A stretch of DNA of 12,070 bases, taken from assembly GCA_947478535.1 (NCBI GenBank), contig CANJXD010000129.1, positions 1 through 12,070 on the forward strand. Direction: 5' to 3'. This stretch comes from Acetobacteraceae bacterium (GTDB lineage Bacteria; Pseudomonadota; Alphaproteobacteria; Acetobacterales; Acetobacteraceae). The notes beneath the pieces were generated by a model. It was not told the DNA's origin. It did no database searches and saw nothing but the letters and a program-made list of their open reading frames with translations. Position 1 is the first letter of the stretch, and each line of letters opens with the position of its first letter. The position numbers were made by a program, and so were the translations under genes. This document shows, in pieces, positions 1 to 7,045 of the stretch.

Positions 1-524
1 CGCTGTTCCAGCAGCGCCAGCGCGAGGTGGCCCGCACCCGCCGCCGGCGGCGTGCCGCAGGACACGCGGCCGGGATTGGCGCGGACATGGGCGATGAATT
101 CACCGATGCTGCGCGCCGGGAAATCCGCCTTCACCGCCAGTACCTGCGGGAAGCGCGCGGTCTGCGTCACCGGCAGGAAGGAATTGGCATAGTCGAAGGG
201 CAGGTCGCGCAGCAGCAGCGGGTTGGTGATCTGGTTCAGCGCATCGACAAGGAAGGTATAGCCATCCCGCGCCTGCAACACGGCGGAGGCAGCGACCACG
301 GCATTGCCGCCGGTGCGGTTCTCCACGATCACGTTCTGGCCGAGGATCTCCGAGACTTTCGCGGCCAGCGGCCGGGCCGAACTGTCCCCGCCGCCACCGG
401 CGGAGAAGGGGATGACAAAGCGCAGCGGCCGCATCGGCCAGGCCTCCTGCGCCATGCCAGCGCGTGAGAGGAAGGGTGCCGCAAGCCCGAGCGCCAGGGC
501 AGCGCGCCGCCGGATCATCGTCAT
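1..524 (-). CDS. Bug/TctC-family tripartite tricarboxylate transporter substrate receptor (3' end outside window)
   Basis: This is a periplasmic solute receptor of the Bug family, which delivers organic acids to tripartite tricarboxylate transporters. The 174 complete codons visible begin with a signal peptide: a basic start (RRR, residues 5-7), a hydrophobic core to about residue 19, and likely cleavage after AGMA (residue 25). QEAWPMRPLRFVIPFSAGGG follows, which is the usual start of a mature Bug protein, with the ligand-loop aspartate at about residue 47. Further family landmarks are VENRTGGN near residues 68-75 and a CGTPPAAGAGH stretch close to the window edge. The ATG at 524 has GGAGG 8 bases upstream. 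It is the last visible gene of the minus-strand operon, 26 bases after the CoA-transferase stop. The ligand is not predictable; the context suggests the acid activated by the upstream genes. Bug receptors often lie apart from their membrane subunits, and none are seen here. The family call is firm. Confidence 0.93.
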   Translation of the reverse strand, partial: MTMIRRRAALALGLAAPFLSRAGMAQEAWPMRPLRFVIPFSAGGGGDSSARPLAAKVSEILGQNVIVENRTGGNAVVAASAVLQARDGYTFLVDALNQITNPLLLRDLPFDYANSFLPVTQTARFPQVLAVKADFPARSIGEFIAHVRANPGRVSCGTPPAAGAGHLALALLEQ

Positions 525-550
525 GGTTGTTTCCTCCGTCTTGATTGGCA

Positions 551-1726
551 TCACGCCACCGCGCCTTGGGCGCGCAGCGCCGCGATCTCATCCTCCGCGT
601 AGCCGGCCTCGCGCAGCACGGCATCGGTATGCTCGCCCTTGTCAGGCGCACTGGTGGCAAGCAGCGCCTCGCAGGCGGACAGCGTCAGCGCCGGGCCGAG
701 CAGGCCGATCTGGCCGCGCCTGGGGTGCTGCACGGTGTGCACGATGCCGGATTGCTGGACCTGCGGATCGGCGAAGACCTGGTCGATGGCGTTGATCGGG
801 CCGCAGGCGATGCCCGCCTCGTTCAGCAGCGCCACCCATTCGGCGACGCCGCGCATGCGCGTCACGGCGCCCAGCGCCGCGTTGAAATCGGGGCGGTTGG
901 CCAGGCGCGCATCGGCGGTGGCGAAGCGCGGATCGGTGAGCAGATGCGGCGCGCCGATCGCCTCGCAGAGCTTGCGATACTGCCCCTGGCCCGAGGCGCC
1001 GATCATGATGTCCCCATCCGTGGCGGGATAGACGCCCATCGGCGTGGTGTAGGGGTGATCGTTGCCGGACTGGCGATAGACCTTGCCGTCGATCAGCCAG
1101 GCCGTGGCCTGGAAGTCCAGCATCGCGACCTGCGCCTGCAACAGCGATGTCTTGACCCATTGCCCTTCGCCGGTCGCCTCCCGGTCGAGCAGCGCGATCA
1201 GGATGCCGATGGCGGCGTAGAGGCCGGAGGAGAGATCGGCCAGCGGAATGCCCGCGCGCACCGGCCCCTGGCCCGGCAGGCCGGTGACGGACATCATCCC
1301 GCCCATCGCCTGCGCGATCATGTCGAAGCCCGGCCGCAGGCGGTACGGCCCCTCCTCCCCAAAGCCGGAGATGGAGGCATAGACGAGGCGCGGATTGACG
1401 GCGCGCAGGGCTTCGTAGCCGATGCCGAGGCGGTGCTTCACATCGGGGCGGAAATTCTCCACCACCACATCGGCGCGCGCCGCGAGGCGCTTCAGGGCCG
1501 CGACGCCTTCGGCCTGCTTCAGGTCCAGCACGATGGACCGCTTGTTGCGATGCAGGTTCTGGAAGTCAGACCCATCGCGGTCGCCCGTCATGTCATCCTC
1601 GGCGGGGCCTTCCACCTTGATGACGGCAGCACCCCAATCCGAGAGTTGCTTCACGCAGGTGGGACCGGCGCGTACCCGCGTCAGGTCCAGGATGGTGAAG
1701 CGGGCAAGCGGGCTGTGGGCGGTCAC
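551..1726 (-). CDS. Class III (CaiB/BaiF, formyl-CoA-transferase family) acyl-CoA transferase
   Basis: This cytosolic enzyme of 391 residues probably moves CoA from a donor thioester to an organic acid. Family landmarks in order are LDLTRVRAGP (13-22), WGAAVIKVEGP (31-41), the NKRS motif (61-64), DVVVENFRP (86-94), the INPRL-type segment NPRLVYASISGFG (111-123), the GQWVKTSLLQAQ stretch (188-199) and the C-terminal GEHTDAVL (364-371). About 390 residues is the normal family length. The GTG at 1726 is preferred because it overlaps the lyase stop (GTGA) and places the first conserved strand near the N-terminus; an upstream in-frame ATG at 1858 would add a non-homologous arginine-rich tail inside the lyase gene. 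By alignment from memory with E. coli YfdW (Frc), the catalytic aspartate position holds Q197. I recall a large subgroup with the same SLLQAQ motif, so this need not mean inactivity. It lies directly after the lyase gene. The substrate is unknown. Confidence 0.9.
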   Translation of the reverse strand: MTAHSPLARFTILDLTRVRAGPTCVKQLSDWGAAVIKVEGPAEDDMTGDRDGSDFQNLHRNKRSIVLDLKQAEGVAALKRLAARADVVVENFRPDVKHRLGIGYEALRAVNPRLVYASISGFGEEGPYRLRPGFDMIAQAMGGMMSVTGLPGQGPVRAGIPLADLSSGLYAAIGILIALLDREATGEGQWVKTSLLQAQVAMLDFQATAWLIDGKVYRQSGNDHPYTTPMGVYPATDGDIMIGASGQGQYRKLCEAIGAPHLLTDPRFATADARLANRPDFNAALGAVTRMRGVAEWVALLNEAGIACGPINAIDQVFADPQVQQSGIVHTVQHPRRGQIGLLGPALTLSACEALLATSAPDKGEHTDAVLREAGYAEDEIAALRAQGAVA

Positions 1727-2667
1727 GGCCGTCGCGGCAGCAGGCCGCCCTTCATCACCTTGCCCGGCACGGGATGGCCGAGCATCGCCTCCACCATCTG
1801 CGCCGCGTGGATCAATGCCGGCAGGTCGATGCCGGTGGCGATGCCCATCTCCTCGCACATATAGGCGAGGTCTTCGGTGCAGATGTTGCCGGCCGCGCCC
1901 TTATGGCCCGCGAAGGGGCAGCCGCCGAGGCCGCCGATGGAGCCATCGAATTCCCGCACCCCCATCTCGAGCGCCGCCAACGCATTCGCCATGGCGGTGC
2001 CGCGCGTATCATGCAGATGCAGCTTGATCGCGAGCCCCGGCCAGCGGTCTCGTACCGCGCCGATCATGCGGCGGATGCGGTCCGGCGTCGCCCAGCCCAT
2101 CGTGTCCGCCAGCGCCACCTGCTTCAGGGAGGAGCCGGACTCCACCAGCAGCGCTTGCGCTCGCGCGATCAGCCCGACCACGCGGTCCACCGGTACATGA
2201 CCTTCGAAGTTGCAGCCAAAGGCGGCCATCATGCCGAGGCAATCCGCCTCCACCCCCGCGGCGCGGTAGCGGGCAATCCAATCCGGCACATCGGCGAAGG
2301 TCTCATCGATGCTGCGGTTCGTGTTGCGCTTCACGAAGGCTTCGCTCGCCGTCAGTTGCAGGCGGCCATCGATATCGACGGAACCCACCGCCACAGCGCG
2401 ATCCAGCCCACGCGGGTTGAGCCACAGCGCGCGATAGGTGACGCCGGGATGGCGGTTGAGGCGCGTGAACACCGCCTCCGTATCCGCCATCTGCGGCACC
2501 GCCTTCGGGTTGACGAAGGACCCGGCCTCGATCTCCCGCACCCCCGCCGCCGCGATGGCGCCGAGCAGTTCGAGCTTCTGGTCCGTGGTCAGGATCGTCG
2601 GCTCGATCTGCAGGCCGTCACGCGGGCCGACTTCCATCAGATGGACGGTCTTCGGGAAATCTCCCAT
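1723..2667 (-). CDS. Hydroxymethylglutaryl-CoA lyase-like (DRE-TIM metallolyase)
   Basis: This cytosolic, divalent-metal-dependent lyase belongs to the HMG-CoA lyase family, which cleaves 3-hydroxy-3-methylglutaryl-CoA to acetyl-CoA and acetoacetate. The 314 residues carry VGPRDGLQ (13-20, the catalytic Arg-Asp), EAGSFVNPKAVPQM (47-60), the LHLHD metal-ligand segment (217-221) and GGLGGCPFAG (245-254) with the presumed catalytic Cys250, then GNICTEDLAYM (260-270). The ATG at 2667 is chosen, 4 bases after the preceding stop; a TTG at 2682 is possible but lacks a clear ribosome site. The stop overlaps the next gene's GTG. Compared with human HMGCL, the loop after the catalytic Cys is about two residues longer (CPFAGHKGAAGN against CPYAQGASGN), so it may belong to a subgroup acting on a related 3-hydroxy-acyl-CoA. 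The neighbours suggest it performs the final carbon-carbon cleavage of the pathway. The family is firm; the exact substrate is inference. Confidence 0.88.
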   Translation of the reverse strand: MGDFPKTVHLMEVGPRDGLQIEPTILTTDQKLELLGAIAAAGVREIEAGSFVNPKAVPQMADTEAVFTRLNRHPGVTYRALWLNPRGLDRAVAVGSVDIDGRLQLTASEAFVKRNTNRSIDETFADVPDWIARYRAAGVEADCLGMMAAFGCNFEGHVPVDRVVGLIARAQALLVESGSSLKQVALADTMGWATPDRIRRMIGAVRDRWPGLAIKLHLHDTRGTAMANALAALEMGVREFDGSIGGLGGCPFAGHKGAAGNICTEDLAYMCEEMGIATGIDLPALIHAAQMVEAMLGHPVPGKVMKGGLLPRRP

Positions 2668-2671
2668 CGGA

Positions 2672-3196
2672 TCAGGCCCCAAGCACGGCGGGATCGAAGG
2701 GATAGGGCACGGGCGGGCCGCCCCGGCGCGGCAGCACCACCCGCGCGGTGCCTGGAGTGCTCTCCTTCCCGTTCTGGTCCCGCAGGCCGATCTCGAGGTC
2801 CACCACGCCCCAGGCGCCGCGTTCCTCCTTCGCCGTCACGCGGCCCCAGGCGGTCAGCACATCGCCGGGCACGTTCATGCCGCGGAACTGGAAGGCGACC
2901 TTCCAGGCCCAGCCCGTATCGCCCGCCCAGTCCGAGAGGAGCTGGATCATGACATGCTGCTTCCAACTGCCATTCACCATCACATCCGGCAGCTTGTCGT
3001 GCTCGGTCGCGTATTTCCAATCGTAGTGGATGCGGTGCCAGTTCTCCATCGCCGCCGACCAGCGCATGATATGCGCCGTCGTCATCGGGCCCTTCACCAC
3101 CATGGGGATGTCCTGCCCGATCGCGACATCGTCGAAGATCGCACCCCCTGCTGCTGCGTCCACCTGCGCTGCGCTCATCGCCCCGGTTCCTGTCAT
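2672..3196 (-). CDS. MaoC-like hot-dog protein (second copy)
   Basis: This 174-residue single hot-dog domain resembles MaoC-type enoyl-CoA hydratases. The IFDDVAIGQDI opening (20-30) and the central helix segment MENWHRIHYDWKYA (50-63) are typical. In the canonical hydratase motif an Asp lies five residues before the His; here the equivalent of the His is H57 and the H-5 position is N52, preceded by E51, so the dyad is altered. The end, STPGTARVVLPRRGG (146-160), matches the end of the MaoC-like gene at 4217-4678, indicating paralogy. The ATG at 3196 overlaps the preceding stop as ATGA; an in-frame ATG at 3178 is an alternative. It follows directly on an FAS1-like subunit, an arrangement known from heteromeric MaoC hydratases in which the two half-proteins assemble together (for example ChsH1-ChsH2 in steroid degradation). 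The fold is confident; the substrate and whether it is itself catalytic are open. Confidence 0.85.
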   Translation of the reverse strand: MTGTGAMSAAQVDAAAGGAIFDDVAIGQDIPMVVKGPMTTAHIMRWSAAMENWHRIHYDWKYATEHDKLPDVMVNGSWKQHVMIQLLSDWAGDTGWAWKVAFQFRGMNVPGDVLTAWGRVTAKEERGAWGVVDLEIGLRDQNGKESTPGTARVVLPRRGGPPVPYPFDPAVLGA

Positions 3197-3738
3197 CGAA
3201 GGATCGTGGTGTGCAGCGAACGCACCAGGCGTTCGCCGGTATCGGTCTCGTAGCTGTCCTCGACCACGACGAAGACGATCGGGCCGGTCTTGCCGTTGCG
3301 CTGGTAGATGTCGGCATAGCGGCTGCGCACGACGATTCGCTCACCCGGCTTCGCGTAGCGGAACAACTCGTATTCGTAGCCGCCATTCATCAGCCGGTTC
3401 AGCGGCACCAGCACTTCCGGCAGGCCCGGGCGCATGGCGCGGCTGACGCCGTCATAATCCGGCTTGTCCATGTCATCGAGCGGGTCGGGCTCATCCTCCG
3501 CGCGACGCTGCGCGTGGACGGGAAAGCCCATCGGCGCGACGGTGCCGCCGTAGCGGGTGGCGGCCGTCGCGTCCCAGTAGCGGGGCGCGTGGTGCATCAC
3601 CGCCTGATGGAAGCGGCGCACCTCGCTCGGCTCCACCGGATGCAGCGCGAATTGCGGTGGCGCCTCCGCCCCGATCAGCGCCTTCACCTCGGGCGTGATG
3701 TAATCCGGCGGTGTCTCGCTCCCCGCTAGTTCACTCAT
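3193..3738 (-). CDS. FAS1-like dehydratase / MaoC N-type hot-dog protein (second copy)
   Basis: This 181-residue hot-dog protein is of the MaoC-dehydratase N-domain type. Recognisable stretches are HPVEPSEVRRF (33-43), VAPMGFPVHAQRR (67-79), the MNGGYEYEL strand (117-125), KPGERI (130-135) and QRNGKTGPIVFVVVED (146-161). It shows no Asp-x4-His catalytic motif, so it is likely the non-catalytic, substrate-shaping partner of a MaoC-like subunit such as its immediate downstream neighbour. It is clearly paralogous to the first gene of the operon (7046-7567): both share HPVE-SE-RRF, GFPVHA-RR, NGGY-YE, A-GERI and GK-GP blocks. The ATG at 3738 overlaps the previous stop as ATGA, and its own stop overlaps the next ATG in the same way, so translation of three successive hot-dog genes is probably coupled. 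It is a family-level assignment; no specific reaction can be named. Confidence 0.85.
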   Translation of the reverse strand: MSELAGSETPPDYITPEVKALIGAEAPPQFALHPVEPSEVRRFHQAVMHHAPRYWDATAATRYGGTVAPMGFPVHAQRRAEDEPDPLDDMDKPDYDGVSRAMRPGLPEVLVPLNRLMNGGYEYELFRYAKPGERIVVRSRYADIYQRNGKTGPIVFVVVEDSYETDTGERLVRSLHTTILR

Positions 3739-4202
3739 CGCCGGAACAGGATGGTGCGCAGCACGGCGCAGAGCTCCCCCTTCTGGTTGGTGAAGCGGCG
3801 TTCGGAAACCACCTGGCCAAGCCGGCCGGTCTTGCCGTGCTTGATCTTCGCCTCGACCATCGCGGTACGGACGGTGAGGACATCGCCGACGATCATCGGC
3901 TCATGGAATTCGTATTCGTCGGCGCCGTGCACCGTCGCCTTGCCGAAGGGGAAGTCGTGCTCGTAGATCGTGCAGGTAAAGAAGTAGAGCCAGAGCAGCG
4001 GCCAGGGCGCGACGACGCCGCGATAGCCGCGCGCCTTGGCCGCCGCCTCATCGAAATGGATGGGGTCGAGATCCTCCATGCAGAGCGCCATGCGGCGCAC
4101 CGCGCCGAGCTCGACCTGCACCTCAACATCCTCTCCCAGCGGGCCGATCAGCCCGTCAAGGAAGGCCTGCGCCTCGGCATCCGTGGGTTCCGTCGTGGAC
4201 AT
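3735..4202 (-). CDS. MaoC N-type enoyl-CoA hydratase with complete Asp/His motif
   Basis: This 155-residue hot-dog protein is the one member of the five in this operon with a normal-looking hydratase motif: MEDLDPIHFDEAAA (42-55), giving Asp44 and His49 with the canonical spacing, followed by a GYRGVVAP turn (59-66). The second half has the HEPMIVGDVLTV segment (100-111), KHGKTGRLGQVV (121-132) and FTNQKGEL (137-144), typical of the MaoC dehydratase N-domain. The ATG at 4202 is set by GGGAGG at 4211-4216, 8 bases upstream; upstream in-frame starts would run into the preceding gene. It lies 14 bases after the preceding MaoC gene, and its stop overlaps the next ATG. It may supply catalysis to a heteromeric hydratase, or work alone on a different intermediate. 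The hydration or dehydration role is an inference from the motif and the neighbouring CoA enzymes. Confidence 0.86.
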   Translation of the reverse strand: MSTTEPTDAEAQAFLDGLIGPLGEDVEVQVELGAVRRMALCMEDLDPIHFDEAAAKARGYRGVVAPWPLLWLYFFTCTIYEHDFPFGKATVHGADEYEFHEPMIVGDVLTVRTAMVEAKIKHGKTGRLGQVVSERRFTNQKGELCAVLRTILFRR

Positions 4203-4210
4203 CGCTGCGT

Positions 4211-4216
4211 CCTCCC
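4211..4216 (-). promoter_or_regulatory. Ribosome binding site for the hydratase starting at 4202
   Basis: The minus strand reads GGGAGG here, 8 bases before the ATG at 4202 and directly after the upstream gene's TGA. It fixes the short form of the protein and excludes a 31-residue extension into the neighbouring gene. Confidence 0.7.
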
Positions 4217-4678
4217 TCACGCGCCGCGCCGCGGCATCTGGACCAGCGCGGAGCCTGGCGTCGTCACCTCGCCGCGCTGGTTGGTGATGCGGCATTCAAG
4301 TTCGATGAAGGCCTTGCCGCCTTCCTCATAGGTGCGCTTCACCGTGCCATGGAAATGCGCGAGGTCGCGCGGCATGGTGCTGCCGCGGTTCTGGTCGGCG
4401 AAGCGCACCAGCACGGCGTCCCGCCCCATCCATTCCTTCACCGTCGTCAGCAGCCAGGACGCCATCAGCGGGCCGGAGAGCAGGATGCCCGGCAGGCCCT
4501 GCGCCTTGGCGACGTATTCGTCATGGTGGAATTCGGATTCATAGTTGTCGCAGGCACCCGCCCAGCGGACCTGGTGGCCCACCATCATCGGGCCGCGCGT
4601 CACGCTCGGCAGATCCTGCCCCGCCGTGAAATCCTCGAAGAACCGCACCGGCGGTTCGCGTGTCTCGACCTTCAGCAA
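4217..4678 (-). CDS. MaoC-like hot-dog protein (first copy), TTG start
   Basis: This 153-residue MaoC-like domain has RFFEDFTAGQDLPSVTRGPM (12-31), ACDNYESEFHHDEYVAKAQG (42-61), the GILLSGPLMASW segment (64-75), and a C-terminal TTPGSALVQMPRRG (139-152). It is paralogous to the gene at 2672-3196, which shares F-D---GQD-P---KGPM/RGPM, the aromatic-rich helix and the TPG-A-V--PRRG tail. The candidate catalytic residues are Asp44 and His51 or His52, but the spacing is seven or more residues rather than five, so the dyad is not canonical. It starts with TTG: GGGAGG lies 8 bases upstream (4687-4692), and the nearby ATG is out of frame and soon stops. It sits between the double CoA-transferase and the catalytic MaoC-N gene. 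It probably pairs with an FAS1-like subunit in a heteromeric hydratase. The fold is confident, the reaction is inferred. Confidence 0.84.
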   Translation of the reverse strand: MLKVETREPPVRFFEDFTAGQDLPSVTRGPMMVGHQVRWAGACDNYESEFHHDEYVAKAQGLPGILLSGPLMASWLLTTVKEWMGRDAVLVRFADQNRGSTMPRDLAHFHGTVKRTYEEGGKAFIELECRITNQRGEVTTPGSALVQMPRRGA

Positions 4679-4686
4679 GGCCTGGT

Positions 4687-4692
4687 CCTCCC
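4687..4692 (-). promoter_or_regulatory. Ribosome binding site supporting a TTG start at 4678
   Basis: The minus strand reads GGGAGG 8 bases before TTG at 4676-4678. The ATG visible between them and the upstream stop is in another frame that ends after eight codons. The site therefore decides in favour of the rare TTG start. Confidence 0.65.
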
Positions 4693-4703
4693 TGTCATCC
4701 CAC

Positions 4704-7043
4704 TCACCGGATCACCCCCGCCTCGACGAGCGCCGAAAGGCGCCCGCGATCAAGGCCGAGCATCCGGCCAAAGACATCGTAATTATCGGCGCCGAGCACC
4801 GGCACCGGCACCAGAGCACCACGGTCGCCGGCGGCATCCATCCAGGGCAGCGCGATGCTCCAGGCCCCATTCGCCATCTGCCGGTAGAGCCCGCGGGCCG
4901 TCAGGTGTTCATCCCGCACGAGGTCGAAGATCCCCCGCGACCGCGCGGCGGGCACGCCTTCCGCGCGCAGTGCGTCCTCCACCGCCGCGGCCGTGCGCGC
5001 GCGGCACCAAGTGGCGATGGCATCGCGCAGCGCATCCTGCGCGGCGAGCCTGCCGGCGGGTGTCGCCAGATCGGGATGGGCCGCCCATTCGGGCCTGCCG
5101 AGCGCGACGCAGAGCCCCGCCCAGGCGCTGGTGGAATCGACGGACAGCGCCACCCACTCATCCTCCCCCGCGCAGCGGAACAGGCCGGACGGCGCGCCAG
5201 AGAGGTCCTCCCCGCTGCCGGCGCGCGGCACGGGGCGGCCGAGGCCGGCATGCAGCAGCGCATCCGGCAGCAGCGCCACCGTGGCTTCCAGCATGGACAG
5301 ATCGAGATGCGCGCCCTGCCCCGTCGCCGCGCGATGCCGCAGCGCGGCGAGGATAGCAAAACTCTCCCACAGCGAGGTCACGGGATCGGTCCAGGCCGGC
5401 ATCACGCCCATCGCCTCCAGCGATGGGTTGGCACGCCCGATCAGCCCGACACGCCCGCTGTAGCATTGCAGCAGCGACCCGTAGGCGAGCAGGTCGCGCT
5501 CCGGCCCCTGGCGGCCGAGACCGGAGGCTGAGACATAGATGAGGTCCGGCTTCACCGCCGCGAGATCGGCGTATGACAGGCCGTTCTTGGTCAGCACGCG
5601 AGAGGAGAAATTCTCCACCACCACATCGCTCTGCGCGACGAGGCCGCGGATCAGCGCCTGGCCTTCCGTGCTGGTGATATCGACGGTGGTGCTGCGCTTG
5701 TTGTTGTTCACCACAGCGAACCAGCCGCCGCGCATGGAGAATTCCGGACGCTGGGAGGATTCGATCTTGATGATCTCCGCCCCCAGCGCGCCGAGCATCT
5801 TGGTCGCCATCGGCCCGGCGACGACCCAGGAGAAGTCCACCACCCGCACACCGGCGAGCGGTCGGCCGGGCTGCGCGCCTCGCAATTCCACGGGTTGGCG
5901 CGGCCGCAGCAGGGCCGGCGCTGGGCGCGGTGGCACCACGGCCCCGCCACGCGGCAATTCGGCGCCGGCCGCATCCCGCATCGCGAAGGGCAGCCCGGGC
6001 ATCGGCAGCACGCCGCCATCGGGCAGCGCAAGGTCACGGAAGAAGCGGCGATGCGCGAGTTGCCGGTTCGCCAGCAGGTCCGGCGCCGTGCTGATCGGGA
6101 AGCACGCCACGCGTGCCGCCTGCGCCTGTTCGAACACCGGGCGGGAGGCGACGCCAGCGGACCAGGACCGCATCAGCCGGCCGAGTTCCGCTGCATTCTT
6201 CGTGCGCGCCGCACGGGTGCCGCAGAGCGCCATATCGCGTGCCCATGCGGGGCTGCCCATCAACTCGACCCAGCGGGCCCATTGATGATCCTCCCGCGGG
6301 GAGACGACGATGGTGCCGTCAGCGCAGGGCAGCAGCCAGATCAGGCCGCCGGCGATGGTGATCTCCCGCCCCGCGGCGCGCTGGCGGCCTGGGGCGAGCA
6401 CGCCATCGTGGTATTCCGCCAACGCATCGACCAGGTTCCAGGCGAAGACATCCTCCGCAGAAAGATCAATCCAGGATGCAAGGCCAGCGCCGCACGGCTC
6501 GGCCAACGCCACCATCGCGGCATTGGCGCCGATGAGGCCGACGAACATCGCGGCTTCCCGGTCCGGGCAGCCCAGCGGCGGCTGCGCCACGAGGTCCGAG
6601 ACCGGGCAGGCCTGGTGCCAGGCGAAGCCGCCGGCATGTTGCGCCGTGAAGGCATTTCCCGGCGTGCCAGCGCGTGGGCCGATCAGCCCATGCGCGGTGA
6701 AGATCACGGTCGCGGCGCGCGCGGGATCATGCTGGCCCGGCAACGCCGCGCCAAGTGCCGCCCCCCCGGGCGCTTCCGGCGCCCAGAGCACGAGGTCCAC
6801 ATCCCGCGCCAGCGCCGCGACATCCGCGGCCTCCGGCACCAGCTTGCCCTGGTTGAGATAGGCGTGCAGCGCGCTGCCGGCGGCCGTCATCGGCGCCGCA
6901 TGGCGCAGCGGGTCGCCGCCCGGTGGTTCCGGCCGCAGCACCTCCGCCCCGAGATCGGCCAGCAGCCGCGCCGCAAAGGCCAGCGACACATCGCCGCCGA
7001 GTTCGAGGACGCGCAGGCCCGCAAGGGGAAGAAGTGCCGCCAT
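4704..7043 (-). CDS. Double-length (tandem-domain) class III CoA-transferase
   Basis: This 779-residue protein is two CaiB/BaiF domains in one chain; single members have about 400 residues. The N-domain (about 1-370) opens with LPLAGLRVLELGG (5-17) and LLADLGAEVLRPEPPGGDP (27-45), but the usual NKRS and VVENF region is shortened. Its SAEDVF motif places Asp198 at the catalytic position. A proline-rich linker (about 370-393) leads to the C-domain: LAGVRVVDFSWVVAGPMA (396-413), NNNKRSTTVD (446-455), DVVVENFSSRVL (473-484), and LDLSMLEAT (580-588) with Glu586 at the catalytic position. It resembles a fusion of the two subunits of heteromeric class III transferases such as BbsEF or SmtAB. The N-domain may be structural or carry a second active site. 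ATG at 7043 lies 2 bases after the preceding stop. It probably activates the operon's substrate acid; donor and acceptor are unknown. No internal stop or frameshift was seen. Confidence 0.9.
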   Translation of the reverse strand: MAALLPLAGLRVLELGGDVSLAFAARLLADLGAEVLRPEPPGGDPLRHAAPMTAAGSALHAYLNQGKLVPEAADVAALARDVDLVLWAPEAPGGAALGAALPGQHDPARAATVIFTAHGLIGPRAGTPGNAFTAQHAGGFAWHQACPVSDLVAQPPLGCPDREAAMFVGLIGANAAMVALAEPCGAGLASWIDLSAEDVFAWNLVDALAEYHDGVLAPGRQRAAGREITIAGGLIWLLPCADGTIVVSPREDHQWARWVELMGSPAWARDMALCGTRAARTKNAAELGRLMRSWSAGVASRPVFEQAQAARVACFPISTAPDLLANRQLAHRRFFRDLALPDGGVLPMPGLPFAMRDAAGAELPRGGAVVPPRPAPALLRPRQPVELRGAQPGRPLAGVRVVDFSWVVAGPMATKMLGALGAEIIKIESSQRPEFSMRGGWFAVVNNNKRSTTVDITSTEGQALIRGLVAQSDVVVENFSSRVLTKNGLSYADLAAVKPDLIYVSASGLGRQGPERDLLAYGSLLQCYSGRVGLIGRANPSLEAMGVMPAWTDPVTSLWESFAILAALRHRAATGQGAHLDLSMLEATVALLPDALLHAGLGRPVPRAGSGEDLSGAPSGLFRCAGEDEWVALSVDSTSAWAGLCVALGRPEWAAHPDLATPAGRLAAQDALRDAIATWCRARTAAAVEDALRAEGVPAARSRGIFDLVRDEHLTARGLYRQMANGAWSIALPWMDAAGDRGALVPVPVLGADNYDVFGRMLGLDRGRLSALVEAGVIR

Positions 7044-7045
7044 AC

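Noticed and set aside
100..660. A minus-strand frame of 186 codons overlapping the left Bug gene and the CoA-transferase end.
   Set aside because: It is out of frame with both. The Bug frame starting at 524 has a signal peptide, a ribosome site and family motifs, and explains this DNA.
545..1864. A 439-codon plus-strand frame opposite the CoA-transferase.
   Set aside because: It is the antisense shadow of a conserved gene, rich in Arg, Gly and His, with no ribosome site or motif.
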